Positions 51,097 to 59,119 of a DNA stretch of 64,000 bases are shown here, one piece after another; position 1 is the first letter of the stretch, and each line of letters opens with the position of its first letter. Made by a program: the position numbers and the translations under genes. The notes under the pieces are model-generated. The model searched no databases and had not been told where the DNA came from. It saw only the letters and a list, made by a program, of their open reading frames with translations. This DNA is from Bacillus sp. X1(2014) (GTDB lineage Bacteria > Bacillota > Bacilli > Bacillales_B > DSM-18226), in assembly GCF_007678255.1 (NCBI RefSeq), contig NZ_VEED01000009.1:1-64000 (forward strand). Reading direction: 5' to 3'.

Positions 51097-51645
51097 ATGG
51101 ATTCGGATATTTATGTGATGCTCTTACTATGGATAGCTTTACCTTTTATTCTCTGGAAAGTTACCCCTCGAAATCGACTTCGGGAAGTAATTGCTACCCT
51201 ATTGTTTTTTCAGATGTTAACTTGGTTGGTTAGCATTTTTCTTACATATTTTGGTTTGTACGATCCTCCATTTAGACTTTTCAAACATGCCACTAAAATT
51301 GCTGTTGGATTAAACTTATTAGAATATCCAGTTCGGGAACTCGCGAAAGTGAATGGAACCAGTTTTTTATATGAGTTCTTTTTATTTCCCGTGGTCACTA
51401 TCTTCTTTTGTATCTATTACCCACAAACGAGTAAAAGGTGGAAAAAGTTTATATATATAAGTGCATTTAGCACAGGACTCACCATACCTGAAGTGATTAT
51501 TGTACAATATACGAATCTCATCAAATACTTAAAATGGGAATGGTATTATACTTGGACTTCCGTTTATGCTACCTTATTTTTAGCGTGGGTGTTTTATAAA
51601 TGGTACTTTAAGTTAAACAAACGTAAAAAAATCTTGTTTCACTAA
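51097..51645 (+). CDS. CBO0543 family membrane protein
   Basis: A 182-residue integral membrane protein with five predicted helices. It matches the CBO0543 pattern in its size and in YPVRELAKVNGTSFLYEFFLFPVVTIFFCIYYP and the final EWYYTWTSVYATLFLAWVFYKWYFKL. The function is unknown. AAGGCGGG precedes the ATG. The unrelated but similarly sized membrane protein at 55243 lies in the same neighbourhood. Confidence 0.78.
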   Translation: MDSDIYVMLLLWIALPFILWKVTPRNRLREVIATLLFFQMLTWLVSIFLTYFGLYDPPFRLFKHATKIAVGLNLLEYPVRELAKVNGTSFLYEFFLFPVVTIFFCIYYPQTSKRWKKFIYISAFSTGLTIPEVIIVQYTNLIKYLKWEWYYTWTSVYATLFLAWVFYKWYFKLNKRKKILFH

Positions 51646-51652
51646 CCAGCCC

Positions 51653-51706
51653 AGTTAGTGGAACAAAAATAAGGACCGCCGTAGCGATCCTCGTAACTCA
51701 ACTCTA
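51653..51706 (+). repeat. Dispersed intergenic repeat, family 2, copy 2
   Basis: GTTAGTGGAACAA, then GGACCGCCGTAGCGATCCTC and GTAACTCAACTCTA. The middle forms a hairpin (GGACCGC...GCGATCC). Confidence 0.75.
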
Positions 51707-51831
51707 TGTCCTATATGTTTAGTGAGAATATTGTCCATAATATATTATTATGGGTTTCTTTTAACGACGCAGGTATATAGTTATTTTTAATGACTTTTTA
51801 CCACCACATCTAAGTATTTATTATCACTTTA

Positions 51832-52569
51832 TTACAGTAATTTTCCTAAATAATACGGCATTTGGCGTCGCCACCAAATCCAATCATGCGAAACATCTTC
51901 GCCCCACTCATCAAACAATGCTGGAATTTGTTTTTCTCCAAAGGCTTCTTTTAATGTATAGTAGGAAGGCAGTCCTTCCTGTTCCCAATCACCCAGCCCG
52001 GTACAAATAATGATATTTGCTGAACGGTATCGATCAATAAACCAGCCATCATTTTGATTCCATATGTAATCACTCGGCGAATTTTCGTAGACAAGCGGAT
52101 CATTTCCGTAATCTCCAAAAAAGAAACGCACATCGTATACCCCGCTAAGTGCAACGGTTGTTTGGAAGACATCCGGATGTTTCAAGAAAAAGTTCACCGC
52201 ATGATAGGCCCCCATACTACACCCTGTTGTCATCATTGGGTCAAACCAACCTGTTTTATGTTTTATAAATGGAATAGCTTCTGAAATCACATATCGGTCA
52301 TATGCCGAGTGGGCTAATGCACGGTCATGTGCCGGTTTTGAGTCGTGCAGCCAACTTTCGCTATCGATACTAGCCAATGTAAAAAACTGAACTTTTCCGG
52401 ATTCAATAAATTCATGACACACATCAATCATTCCAAAATCATAGTATTCAGTATGCGTCCCTCCAGATGAAGGAAAAACTACAATTGGCATGCCGCTGTG
52501 CCCATATCTGTTCAACACCATTTCACGGCCTAATTCGCCACTCCAATGTTGTAATTGTTCTATATGCAT
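51832..52569 (-). CDS. Esterase family protein (PF00756-like), cluster gene 3
   Basis: A 245-residue alpha/beta hydrolase of the esterase D/antigen 85 type, without signal peptide. The nucleophile elbow is TTGCSMGAYHAVNF (about 113-126), with GLGDWEQEG providing a candidate acid and the His in VSHDWIWWRRQMPYYL. It follows the ATP-grasp gene by 18 bp on the same strand, so they are co-transcribed. The substrate is unknown. AGGAGA precedes the ATG. Confidence 0.85.
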   Translation of the reverse strand: MHIEQLQHWSGELGREMVLNRYGHSGMPIVVFPSSGGTHTEYYDFGMIDVCHEFIESGKVQFFTLASIDSESWLHDSKPAHDRALAHSAYDRYVISEAIPFIKHKTGWFDPMMTTGCSMGAYHAVNFFLKHPDVFQTTVALSGVYDVRFFFGDYGNDPLVYENSPSDYIWNQNDGWFIDRYRSANIIICTGLGDWEQEGLPSYYTLKEAFGEKQIPALFDEWGEDVSHDWIWWRRQMPYYLGKLL

Positions 52570-52587
52570 ATAAAAAATCTCCTATCC

Positions 52588-53775
52588 CTATACGTTTACA
52601 ATGATGTAATTTTTTCGTTCATGTACAAAATGGATAATCTCATCGACTTCTTCCTGCGAATCTGCATTAATCGCATAAAATTGATTTCCTTGGAGTTCCG
52701 CAAACGCATCTGGCATGCGCTGTTCAAACTTCACACGGTCGCCAAATCGTTCAGAAATAGCTTTCGTATCATGTTTATACTCATATGCATCACGCTGTGT
52801 TATGCCGACACAAAACTGGTTTTCGACATCGGGCTCTTTGAATTCTCCTCCTATTACAAGAGAAGCATACTGAGCAAATAAATCAATGGAGTACGCGAAA
52901 TTGTACATATCAACAGTGTAGCCGCCAGCCAAGCGGTTATTGTATTCAAGTGCAACATAATCCCCATTTTCTAATTTAAAAAACTCAATATGGAAAAAGC
53001 GTTCTTTCATGCCAAAAGCTTTCACAATCGCCTTCCCATAAGTTTCGAGCTTCGGATCAATTTCTTTTTGAATCACATAAGCTAAATCCAGCTGGCCATT
53101 AACGAGTTCCAGAGTTGGTACATTATAGGTAAAGCTTGTTTGGAAAACAATGTTCCCTACCTGATCCAGTAAACCATCAAATGTACAAAGCACGCCTCCT
53201 TCGACATATGGTTCTAAGAAATACACTTGCGCTTCTCCCCATTTATCTTCAAAATGACGTACATCCTCTTCTGAACTTAATTTAAAGGTTGCAGCTGATC
53301 CCACTCCATTATCCGGTTTTGCGATAACTGGCAGTCCTAATTCATCAATGGCATTAGATAAATCCTTTTTAGTTTTAACGATTCTTCCTTCTACAACAGG
53401 CACACCTGCTTTTTTAAACAGCTTCTTCATTTCGGATTTATACTTAACTTTTTTCAAGTCATTCGATTTATTGCCGTACACGTTAAATTGCTCACGCAAC
53501 TGCGCATCAAGTTCTAACCAGTGTTCATTATTGGATTCAATGCGGTCAATTGGACCATGTTTATAAAATAAAAATGCAACAGCACGTTTCACTTCTTCGA
53601 CATCTTCTAAATTATTTACACGATAATATTCTGTTAAAGAGTTTTGTAATTCGGAACCTAATTGTTCATATGGCTCTTCGCCAATTCCTAAAACATTAAC
53701 ACCTGCGTCTTTTAAACGATGAGCAAATGGCTGAAAATTACCTGGATAATATGGTGATATCAAAATATAATTCAT
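52588..53775 (-). CDS. ATP-grasp ligase, cluster gene 2
   Basis: A 395-residue ATP-grasp enzyme that would join a carboxylate to an amine or similar nucleophile through an acyl phosphate. The N-terminal pre-ATP-grasp domain (about 1-105) is followed by an ATP-binding lysine in LPVIAKPDNGVGSAATF (Lys153), EPYVEGG (about 188-194), and the metal-binding HIEFFKLENGDYVALEYNNRLAGG (Glu264, Glu277, Asn279). Neither substrate is predictable. It is flanked on both sides by PF00756 esterases on the same strand, suggesting a small uncharacterised biosynthetic or modification pathway. Confidence 0.86.
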   Translation of the reverse strand: MNYILISPYYPGNFQPFAHRLKDAGVNVLGIGEEPYEQLGSELQNSLTEYYRVNNLEDVEEVKRAVAFLFYKHGPIDRIESNNEHWLELDAQLREQFNVYGNKSNDLKKVKYKSEMKKLFKKAGVPVVEGRIVKTKKDLSNAIDELGLPVIAKPDNGVGSAATFKLSSEEDVRHFEDKWGEAQVYFLEPYVEGGVLCTFDGLLDQVGNIVFQTSFTYNVPTLELVNGQLDLAYVIQKEIDPKLETYGKAIVKAFGMKERFFHIEFFKLENGDYVALEYNNRLAGGYTVDMYNFAYSIDLFAQYASLVIGGEFKEPDVENQFCVGITQRDAYEYKHDTKAISERFGDRVKFEQRMPDAFAELQGNQFYAINADSQEEVDEIIHFVHERKNYIIVNV

Positions 53776-53934
53776 ATTAAAAAGCCCCTTTCACAGAATC
53801 AAAAAATTCATTATTTTCTCAACTAGGGTACAATTATTTCAATTAATATTCAATCTAAACTTTTAAAAATATTCAAAAAAAAGCGATAGATTCCTCCCGT
53901 GGTCAAATTCAGCTGAAAATAATTATTAGTTCAT

Positions 53935-54807
53935 TCAAGACCACTTCTCGCTTAAAAATCGTAAACATTCCGGCAAGTGTTTTGCCCAAGCTTTTTCATT
54001 ATGTTCTTCATCCGCAAAAATATTTAAACGAATGCTATCAATTGGAACAGAGCCTTTTATCAGCTGTTTATAATACTTAAGCGAGCCATCGATATAGGCC
54101 TGCTTCATATTACCATACATCAATTGTCGATCAGTATCATCGCCTTCCTGAGTCCCAACTTGAATGTACACGCGTTGTTCAGGATCCAACTCCTTTCTAG
54201 CAATATAACTGTCAAAGGCTTTACTTGTAATCCAATTCGCTAAAGAAAAAATGCCTAAACCACCAATTTGATCTTTATATTCAATTCCCATAAAAGCCGA
54301 AATATTTCCTCCAAGTGAACTGCCAATCACCGCTGTATGATATTTATCCGATTTAGTTCGGTAATGCTCATCGATAAACGGCTTCACGACTGTCATGACA
54401 AACTCAGCAAACTCCGCACCTTTTCCACCTAATTCAATATCTTCAGGAAGTGGACTTTCAGTAATTTTCCAAGGCGTATATTCATTAATTCGATCTTGTC
54501 CAGCGTTATCGATCCCCACAACAATCATCTTCGGTAAATCGGGGTTTTGTTTAATTGCGGGAATAACTTTCCATGAATATCCGCTATAAGCTTCACTACT
54601 GTAGAAAACATTTTGTCCATCATGCATATAAACAACTGGATAATGTTTAGCCTCGTCTATATCATAATTTTTCGGCAATAACACACGCACGCGACGTTCT
54701 TCATTTTTATAAGACATATGTAATAGATGTGTTTCTAGTTTTAAGTAAAAATAGGATTGATTCATATTACTTTGTTTTGGAATTTCTTCATCTAATTCTT
54801 CCCGCAT
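53935..54807 (-). CDS. Esterase family protein (PF00756-like), cluster gene 1
   Basis: A 290-residue esterase of the same superfamily as the 245-residue neighbour. VRVLLPKNYDIDEAKHYPVVYMHDGQNVF and WKVIPAIKQNPDLPKMIVVGIDNAG are characteristic. The nucleophile is in AVIGSSLGGNISAFMG (about 155-170) and the His in EEHNEKAWAKHLPECLRF. It resembles Fes/BesA-type trilactone hydrolases, but no siderophore genes are nearby. GAGGTGAG precedes the ATG. The ATP-grasp gene follows after 159 bp with no evident terminator. Confidence 0.86.
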   Translation of the reverse strand: MREELDEEIPKQSNMNQSYFYLKLETHLLHMSYKNEERRVRVLLPKNYDIDEAKHYPVVYMHDGQNVFYSSEAYSGYSWKVIPAIKQNPDLPKMIVVGIDNAGQDRINEYTPWKITESPLPEDIELGGKGAEFAEFVMTVVKPFIDEHYRTKSDKYHTAVIGSSLGGNISAFMGIEYKDQIGGLGIFSLANWITSKAFDSYIARKELDPEQRVYIQVGTQEGDDTDRQLMYGNMKQAYIDGSLKYYKQLIKGSVPIDSIRLNIFADEEHNEKAWAKHLPECLRFLSEKWS

Positions 54808-54912
54808 TATAGCTCACCTCATTAATTCTCCTTTCATTTCTAATATTAATTCAACAAAATAGAGCCTATTTCCTCCTAGAAATAATACTCTTCCACATCT
54901 GACTTATGAGCT

Positions 54913-54980
54913 AATCTGCCCTTTTTTGAAGAACAAAAAAGATGAGATCGCCGCAGCGATCCTCGTAACTTAACTCTAGC
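54913..54980 (+). repeat. Dispersed intergenic repeat, family 2, copy 3
   Basis: Contains GAGATCGCCGCAGCGATCCT and CGTAACTTAACTCTAGCA, nearly identical to copy 2 over its 3' half. It lies in the 435-bp gap upstream of the esterase cluster; apart from this copy and the next I see nothing else there. Confidence 0.75.
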
Positions 54981-55120
54981 ACCCACTTGCAATCCCTCAT
55001 TCAATTGATATTCTTTAAGTTTGTTTAAATATAAAAATTGTATTTATGTTTTGGGTATAGGTATTTATAATTTGGATATTTTAACATTTTTACATAAAAT
55101 TCCAATTATTCTTGTTCCAA

Positions 55121-55180
55121 TTAACTGCTCCGTTAGTGGAACAAGGAAAAGCGCTGCTTTTTCATGTTGTTGCAGCACCC
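55121..55180 (+). repeat. Dispersed intergenic repeat, family 2, copy 4
   Basis: AACTGCTCCGTTAGTGGAAC followed by AAGGAAAAGCGCTGC and a GCAGC-type hairpin; the 3' half differs from copies 2 and 3. Confidence 0.7.
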
Positions 55181-55242
55181 AAATTAAAGCAATTTGATTA
55201 ATCTTTACAAAACTACACAGTATAAGTTAAAGAGGTGTAGTG

Positions 55243-55710
55243 ATGAAACCATCAAAATTATTTTTATTAGGCATTCTTATCTTTCCGTGGCTAACCGTAC
55301 CTTTAATGGGGAAAGAATCCTTTAAAAGGTTTCTCCCTTCTGCTTTATTTATGTGTACTTTTTCAATGGCATTAGAACAATACGGCGAAAAAAAGAATTG
55401 GTGGCGTTTTTATAAAGGGATTCCTCCATTGAACAGCATGAGTTTTTTTAATTATGGTCCATATATGGTTTCAAGTTTATGGATATTAAAATGGACCTAC
55501 GGGAAATTTCCCCTCTATTTCTCCTTAAATACGGCATTTCATATTTTATATACCGGCTTTGGAATCGACTATAACAAACGTAAAAAAATCGCTGCCTTAG
55601 TCAAAATGAAAAAGCTTCCGTATTTCTTCATTCTTTCTTTTAGAGCAGTCCTTTTATATGGATTCCAGTTCTTAACGGATTTATCAAAGAGAAGCCACAA
55701 ATTAAATTGA
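55243..55710 (+). CDS. Hypothetical membrane protein (155 aa)
   Basis: A 155-residue protein with three to four hydrophobic helices (about 3-18, 28-45, 78-95, 125-142) and a basic C-terminus, not assigned to a family. AGAGGTG lies five bases before the ATG at 55243; a GTG directly before it is the alternative start. It is followed by an unusually good palindromic terminator. Confidence 0.68.
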   Translation: MKPSKLFLLGILIFPWLTVPLMGKESFKRFLPSALFMCTFSMALEQYGEKKNWWRFYKGIPPLNSMSFFNYGPYMVSSLWILKWTYGKFPLYFSLNTAFHILYTGFGIDYNKRKKIAALVKMKKLPYFFILSFRAVLLYGFQFLTDLSKRSHKLN

Positions 55711-55711
55711 A

Positions 55712-55757
55712 GTGAAAAACAGCTGAATCCAATGGATTTAGCTGTTTTTCACTAGAA
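55712..55757. terminator. Bidirectional terminator
   Basis: AGTGAAAAACAGCT-AATCC, short loop, GGATT-AGCTGTTTTTCACT. The stem is about 20 bp with T runs in both directions. Confidence 0.9.
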
Positions 55758-55871
55758 GTGTTTTTTGCTCTGATAAGAGTCCAGAACCCTGACAGTCTCG
55801 CAACCTGTCAAGAACCCGCCCTTTTAATCATTCTGAATAGAACCACAATTTTCGTCTTTGTTTCCATTTGA

Positions 55872-57065
55872 TTAATTAGCTACACTAGCCTTCACTTTGT
55901 TTGAATAATCACTTGATTGCTTCTTCCAGAACAATGTAAGAACGATTCCCAGAGCTAGGATCACAGTCGCAAAGTAGTAAGGGTAGTTAATATCTATATC
56001 AAATAATATCCCCCCTAGAATGGGTCCACTAATGTTCGCTAAACTTGTAAACATAGAGTTCATTCCACCAACGAAACCTTGTTTGTTCCCCGCGATATTT
56101 GAAAGATAGGAAGTAACTGCTGGACGGAATATATCGAATCCTACAAAAACAATAAATGTAACAAGTAAAATAGAGAAATAGGAATGAACAACAGTCATTA
56201 AAAAGACAACTACGGCTGATAATATTAAGCTATATTGGATCAGTTTAATTTCACCCCAAATTTTTGTCAGCCGATCAAATAAGATGACTTGTGATACTGC
56301 ACCAAAAATGGCTCCACCTGTGATAACAATGGCAATATCGGATGGTTTAAATTGAAATTTATGGTCTACAAATAGACTAAAGAACGATTCAAAAGCTGCT
56401 AAACCAAACGAGGCAATAAAAATTAAAATAAACGCAAGGAAATATTTTGGGGAAAAAATTCGTTTGAAACCAATCTTATCATCAGAGATTTGTTCATTAT
56501 GATCTTCTCTACGATTCGGCTCAGATAATAATATAATAGAAAGTATAGCCGCAATGGTACCAAGTGCTCCTGCAAAGAAGAATGGTATCCGTGTTCCAAA
56601 TTCCGCTAAGAATCCACCTATACCAGGACCAATAATAAATCCTGTACTAATAGCAGCTGACATAAACCCCAGTGCTTTCGGGCGAGTATCCAAATCTGTA
56701 ATATCAGCTATGAAAGCTGTAACTGCTGGCATAATGAACGCTGCACTAATTCCACCTAAAACGCGTGAAATAAATAGCATGTCGATTCCTTTTCCGATCC
56801 CGAATAAAAATTCTGAAATGCCGAAAATAAATAAGCCAATGACAATCATAATTTTCCTGCCGAATTGATCTGCCGCTTTCCCTGCAAACGGTGAAACAAT
56901 CAATTGAGCGATGGCAAAAGCTGCCGTTAAATAACCCACAGTTTTCCCAGTTATCCCTAATTCATTCATCAGGGTAGGTAAGACTGGAATGACAAGACCA
57001 ATTCCCAAAAAGGCTATGAATAAATTCATTAATAATAATCCTAAGGTGACTTTATAAGTCTTCAT
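55872..57065 (-). CDS. Bmr/Blt/NorA-like multidrug MFS transporter
   Basis: A 397-residue, 12-helix DHA1 multidrug:H+ antiporter. Motif A (GKAADQFGRKIMIV) and motif C (GFIIGPGIGGFLAEFG) are intact. It is closest in pattern to Bacillus Bmr/Blt and staphylococcal NorA. It is divergent from a MerR regulator with a C-terminal effector domain, the same layout as blt-bltR. The promoter has the 19-bp spacer and dyad typical for MerR activation. AAGGAG precedes the ATG. Confidence 0.9.
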   Translation of the reverse strand: MKTYKVTLGLLLMNLFIAFLGIGLVIPVLPTLMNELGITGKTVGYLTAAFAIAQLIVSPFAGKAADQFGRKIMIVIGLFIFGISEFLFGIGKGIDMLFISRVLGGISAAFIMPAVTAFIADITDLDTRPKALGFMSAAISTGFIIGPGIGGFLAEFGTRIPFFFAGALGTIAAILSIILLSEPNRREDHNEQISDDKIGFKRIFSPKYFLAFILIFIASFGLAAFESFFSLFVDHKFQFKPSDIAIVITGGAIFGAVSQVILFDRLTKIWGEIKLIQYSLILSAVVVFLMTVVHSYFSILLVTFIVFVGFDIFRPAVTSYLSNIAGNKQGFVGGMNSMFTSLANISGPILGGILFDIDINYPYYFATVILALGIVLTLFWKKQSSDYSNKVKASVAN

Positions 57066-57136
57066 TTTTTACATTCTCCTTAACAATACAAATTACTTAA
57101 ACAAATTTGAAATTTTTTCATTTGTTTACAATTTCC

Positions 57137-57167
57137 ATCGTAGTGTATATAGTAACTATATAGTCAA
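57137..57167 (-). promoter_or_regulatory. MerR-type promoter/operator for the multidrug transporter
   Basis: On the minus strand TTGACT, 19 bp, TACGAT. The spacer carries the dyad ATATAGT-T-ACTATAT. The over-long spacer is the hallmark of promoters untwisted by MerR-family activators. Confidence 0.8.
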
Positions 57168-57184
57168 GGGTGGTGCTGTAAAAA

Positions 57185-58018
57185 ATGGAAAAAATAAATG
57201 GAAAGTATTTAACTACGGGGGAATTTGCGAAGCTTTGTAAGGTAAATAAACAGACACTCTTTTATTATGATCAAATTGGACTTTTGTCTCCCCTATTGAA
57301 AAATGAAAAAGGGTATCGTTATTATTCAATTCACCAAATAGAGCTTTTCTTTGTTATAGATTTATTAAAGGAACTTGGGATGTCACTGAACGATATTCAA
57401 CAATATACACAAAATAAATCGCCTGAAAGTTTTTTATCATTAATGCATCAAAAAAAAGAAGAGATTGTAAAAAAGCGTCAGGAGATTGAAATGAAGGAAA
57501 GAATGATTGATGCAAAAATAGCATTGATGGAAGAAGCATCATACCTTGATTTTCAACAAATTACGCGTAAAGCCTTACCGGAAGCAACACTTTATCTTAG
57601 TAGAAACATTGAAAATATAACGGATGAAGAATTTGTAGAAGTTATTTCAGATTTTATTAATGAATTGAACATCTCTCATCTGGATTCAGGATATCCAATT
57701 GGTGGGATTACGAAACGGGAGCAGGTATTGAAGGGAGAATTCTCTAATTATAGCTTTTTATATATTGAGCAGCCACATCCAAAGGTGGGATATCCGTATT
57801 TTCAGGCTGTCAAAGGTGACTTTCTCATTGGGTATCATATTGGGGATGAGAAAACAATACATAAAACATATAAGCGACTTTTTTCAGAGATGGAACGTTT
57901 AAATTTAGCTTTAGCTGATTATGTTTTTGAAGAGTATATTTATGATACCGTTGTAATGAATCAGAAGGAACATTACGTCACCAAAATTATGATTCAAGTC
58001 GAACAAATAGAGAGTTAA
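57185..58018 (+). CDS. MerR family multidrug-sensing regulator (BmrR/BltR-like)
   Basis: A 277-residue MerR activator: N-terminal winged helix (LTTGEFAKLCKVNKQTLFYYDQIGLLSPLLKNEKGYRYYSIHQIELFFVIDLLKELGMSL), a dimerisation coiled coil (about 80-120), and a C-terminal GyrI-like drug-binding domain (about 130-277). It likely binds cationic drugs and activates the divergent transporter. The start has GGGTGG upstream at slightly long spacing. A terminator follows at 58033. Confidence 0.9.
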   Translation: MEKINGKYLTTGEFAKLCKVNKQTLFYYDQIGLLSPLLKNEKGYRYYSIHQIELFFVIDLLKELGMSLNDIQQYTQNKSPESFLSLMHQKKEEIVKKRQEIEMKERMIDAKIALMEEASYLDFQQITRKALPEATLYLSRNIENITDEEFVEVISDFINELNISHLDSGYPIGGITKREQVLKGEFSNYSFLYIEQPHPKVGYPYFQAVKGDFLIGYHIGDEKTIHKTYKRLFSEMERLNLALADYVFEEYIYDTVVMNQKEHYVTKIMIQVEQIES

Positions 58019-58032
58019 TTATTTTATGGACG

Positions 58033-58061
58033 TGCTTGGGAAATTTAACCCAAGCTTTTTT
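58033..58061 (+). terminator. Terminator of the MerR gene
   Basis: GCTTGGG, loop, CCCAAGC, then TTTTTTT. Confidence 0.88.
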
Positions 58062-58092
58062 TATTTTGATAGTAAGCAACTCTTATAAAACA

Positions 58093-58172
58093 ATCCTGCA
58101 CGTTACTAAAACAAGCAAAAAAAGACCGCCGAAGCGATCCAGGTCAAACTCTTGCATCCGTTAGTGAAACAA
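58093..58172 (+). repeat. Dispersed intergenic repeat, family 2, copy 5
   Basis: CCTGCACGTTACTAAAACAA, AGACCGCCGAAGCGATCC, CTCTTGCATCCGTTAGTGAA. This copy shows both ends, including a second CCGTTAGTG-type end in direct orientation, so the unit is about 70-80 bp. Confidence 0.75.
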
Positions 58173-58781
58173 CTACAAACTCTCTGGTAAGTGATGTTTA
58201 TACATATCTAATACATTTGTATTTTCTTCTAAAACAGCCACAATTTTGGGATGAGGCTTAGCATAGATAACTGGATAATCCTTTTCATCAAGTTCTTCAT
58301 TAATGCGAAAAGCTAATTTTTCTTCTTCAATTGAAAATTGGGCATCAATTCCCTCTTTATTTCCACGAGCATCAACCCTAATCCATTTATTAAGTGAATT
58401 AAGGAAGATAGCATTTAAAGCGTGTATACAATACCCTTTTTCTGGAGTATCAAATAACATCAATCTTTGATAACAAAAACCTGTTGGTATTCCCTGTAAA
58501 CGCAATAAAGACGCTAATAGGTGTGATTTTGCATAGCAAATTCCTTCTTTAAAGTCCAATACTTCCGAAGCATTACAAGTAACTTGCTTCGATTGAATAT
58601 CCCAAGAATGGGAAATTTCATCACGAACAAATTCAAAAGCGATTCTTGCTTTTTCAATTTCTGTTTGAGATGGATTAAAAAGTTCATATGCTTTCTTTTT
58701 TATAATTGGATTAGAATAATTAACTTCGTTTAATTCGAGTAAATAGTCATCTAATTTTTCCGACTTACAAACCAAAATCAT
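58173..58781 (-). CDS. Transglutaminase-like domain protein
   Basis: A 202-residue protein with the transglutaminase-like (cysteine protease fold) core: Cys in FKEGICYAKSHLLASLLRLQGIPTGFCYQ, His in KGYCIHALNAIFL, Asp in KWIRVDARGNKEG. Such proteins may be peptidases or transamidases. It is not secreted. GGGGAGG precedes the ATG at 58781; the longer ORF would place an extra hydrophobic stretch upstream of that site and is rejected. Confidence 0.83.
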   Translation of the reverse strand: MILVCKSEKLDDYLLELNEVNYSNPIIKKKAYELFNPSQTEIEKARIAFEFVRDEISHSWDIQSKQVTCNASEVLDFKEGICYAKSHLLASLLRLQGIPTGFCYQRLMLFDTPEKGYCIHALNAIFLNSLNKWIRVDARGNKEGIDAQFSIEEEKLAFRINEELDEKDYPVIYAKPHPKIVAVLEENTNVLDMYKHHLPESL

Positions 58782-58873
58782 AAACCGTCCTCCCCTCATA
58801 AAGTGTATAAATATGTATATATAAGCAATATTATACAATTTTCATTTGTTGAATTAAAGGATTTATTATTGTG

Positions 58874-58940
58874 CTACATGCCCCTCAGTGGAACAAGAAC
58901 AAAGGGCTGCCGAAGCAACCCTTTAATCAACTCAAACACC
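58874..58940 (-). repeat. Dispersed intergenic repeat, family 2, copy 6
   Basis: CCCCTCAGTGGAACAAGAAC, GGGCTGCCGAAGCAACCC, CAACTCAAACACCCGATAGT. The central hairpin GGGCTGC...GCAACCC is clear. A reading frame through it is not considered coding. Confidence 0.7.
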
Positions 58941-59075
58941 CGATAGTTTAAGTATAACATTTCACAAACTTTATCCAGAAATAAGAGTAGGGATGTCATT
59001 CCTTCCGATTGAACAGTGTTCATCGGAGATACGGTAATCATCTGATATCTGCATGGAAAACGCCCCCTATGAATA

Positions 59076-59110
59076 GCACTAACGCCTTGAAATTCCAAAG
59101 CGTTAGTGAA
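59076..59110 (-). terminator. Hairpin after the amino acid permease gene
   Basis: CACTAACGC...GCGTTAGTG arms, 11-nt inner loop, just after the permease stop. The T tract is poor, so termination may be partial; the arms resemble the GTTAGTG ends of repeat family 2. Confidence 0.5.
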
Positions 59111-59119
59111 AAAGTGATC

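Noticed and set aside
58874..59098. 74-codon minus-strand frame
   Set aside because: It runs through repeat family 2 copy 6 and a hairpin, without a ribosome binding site.
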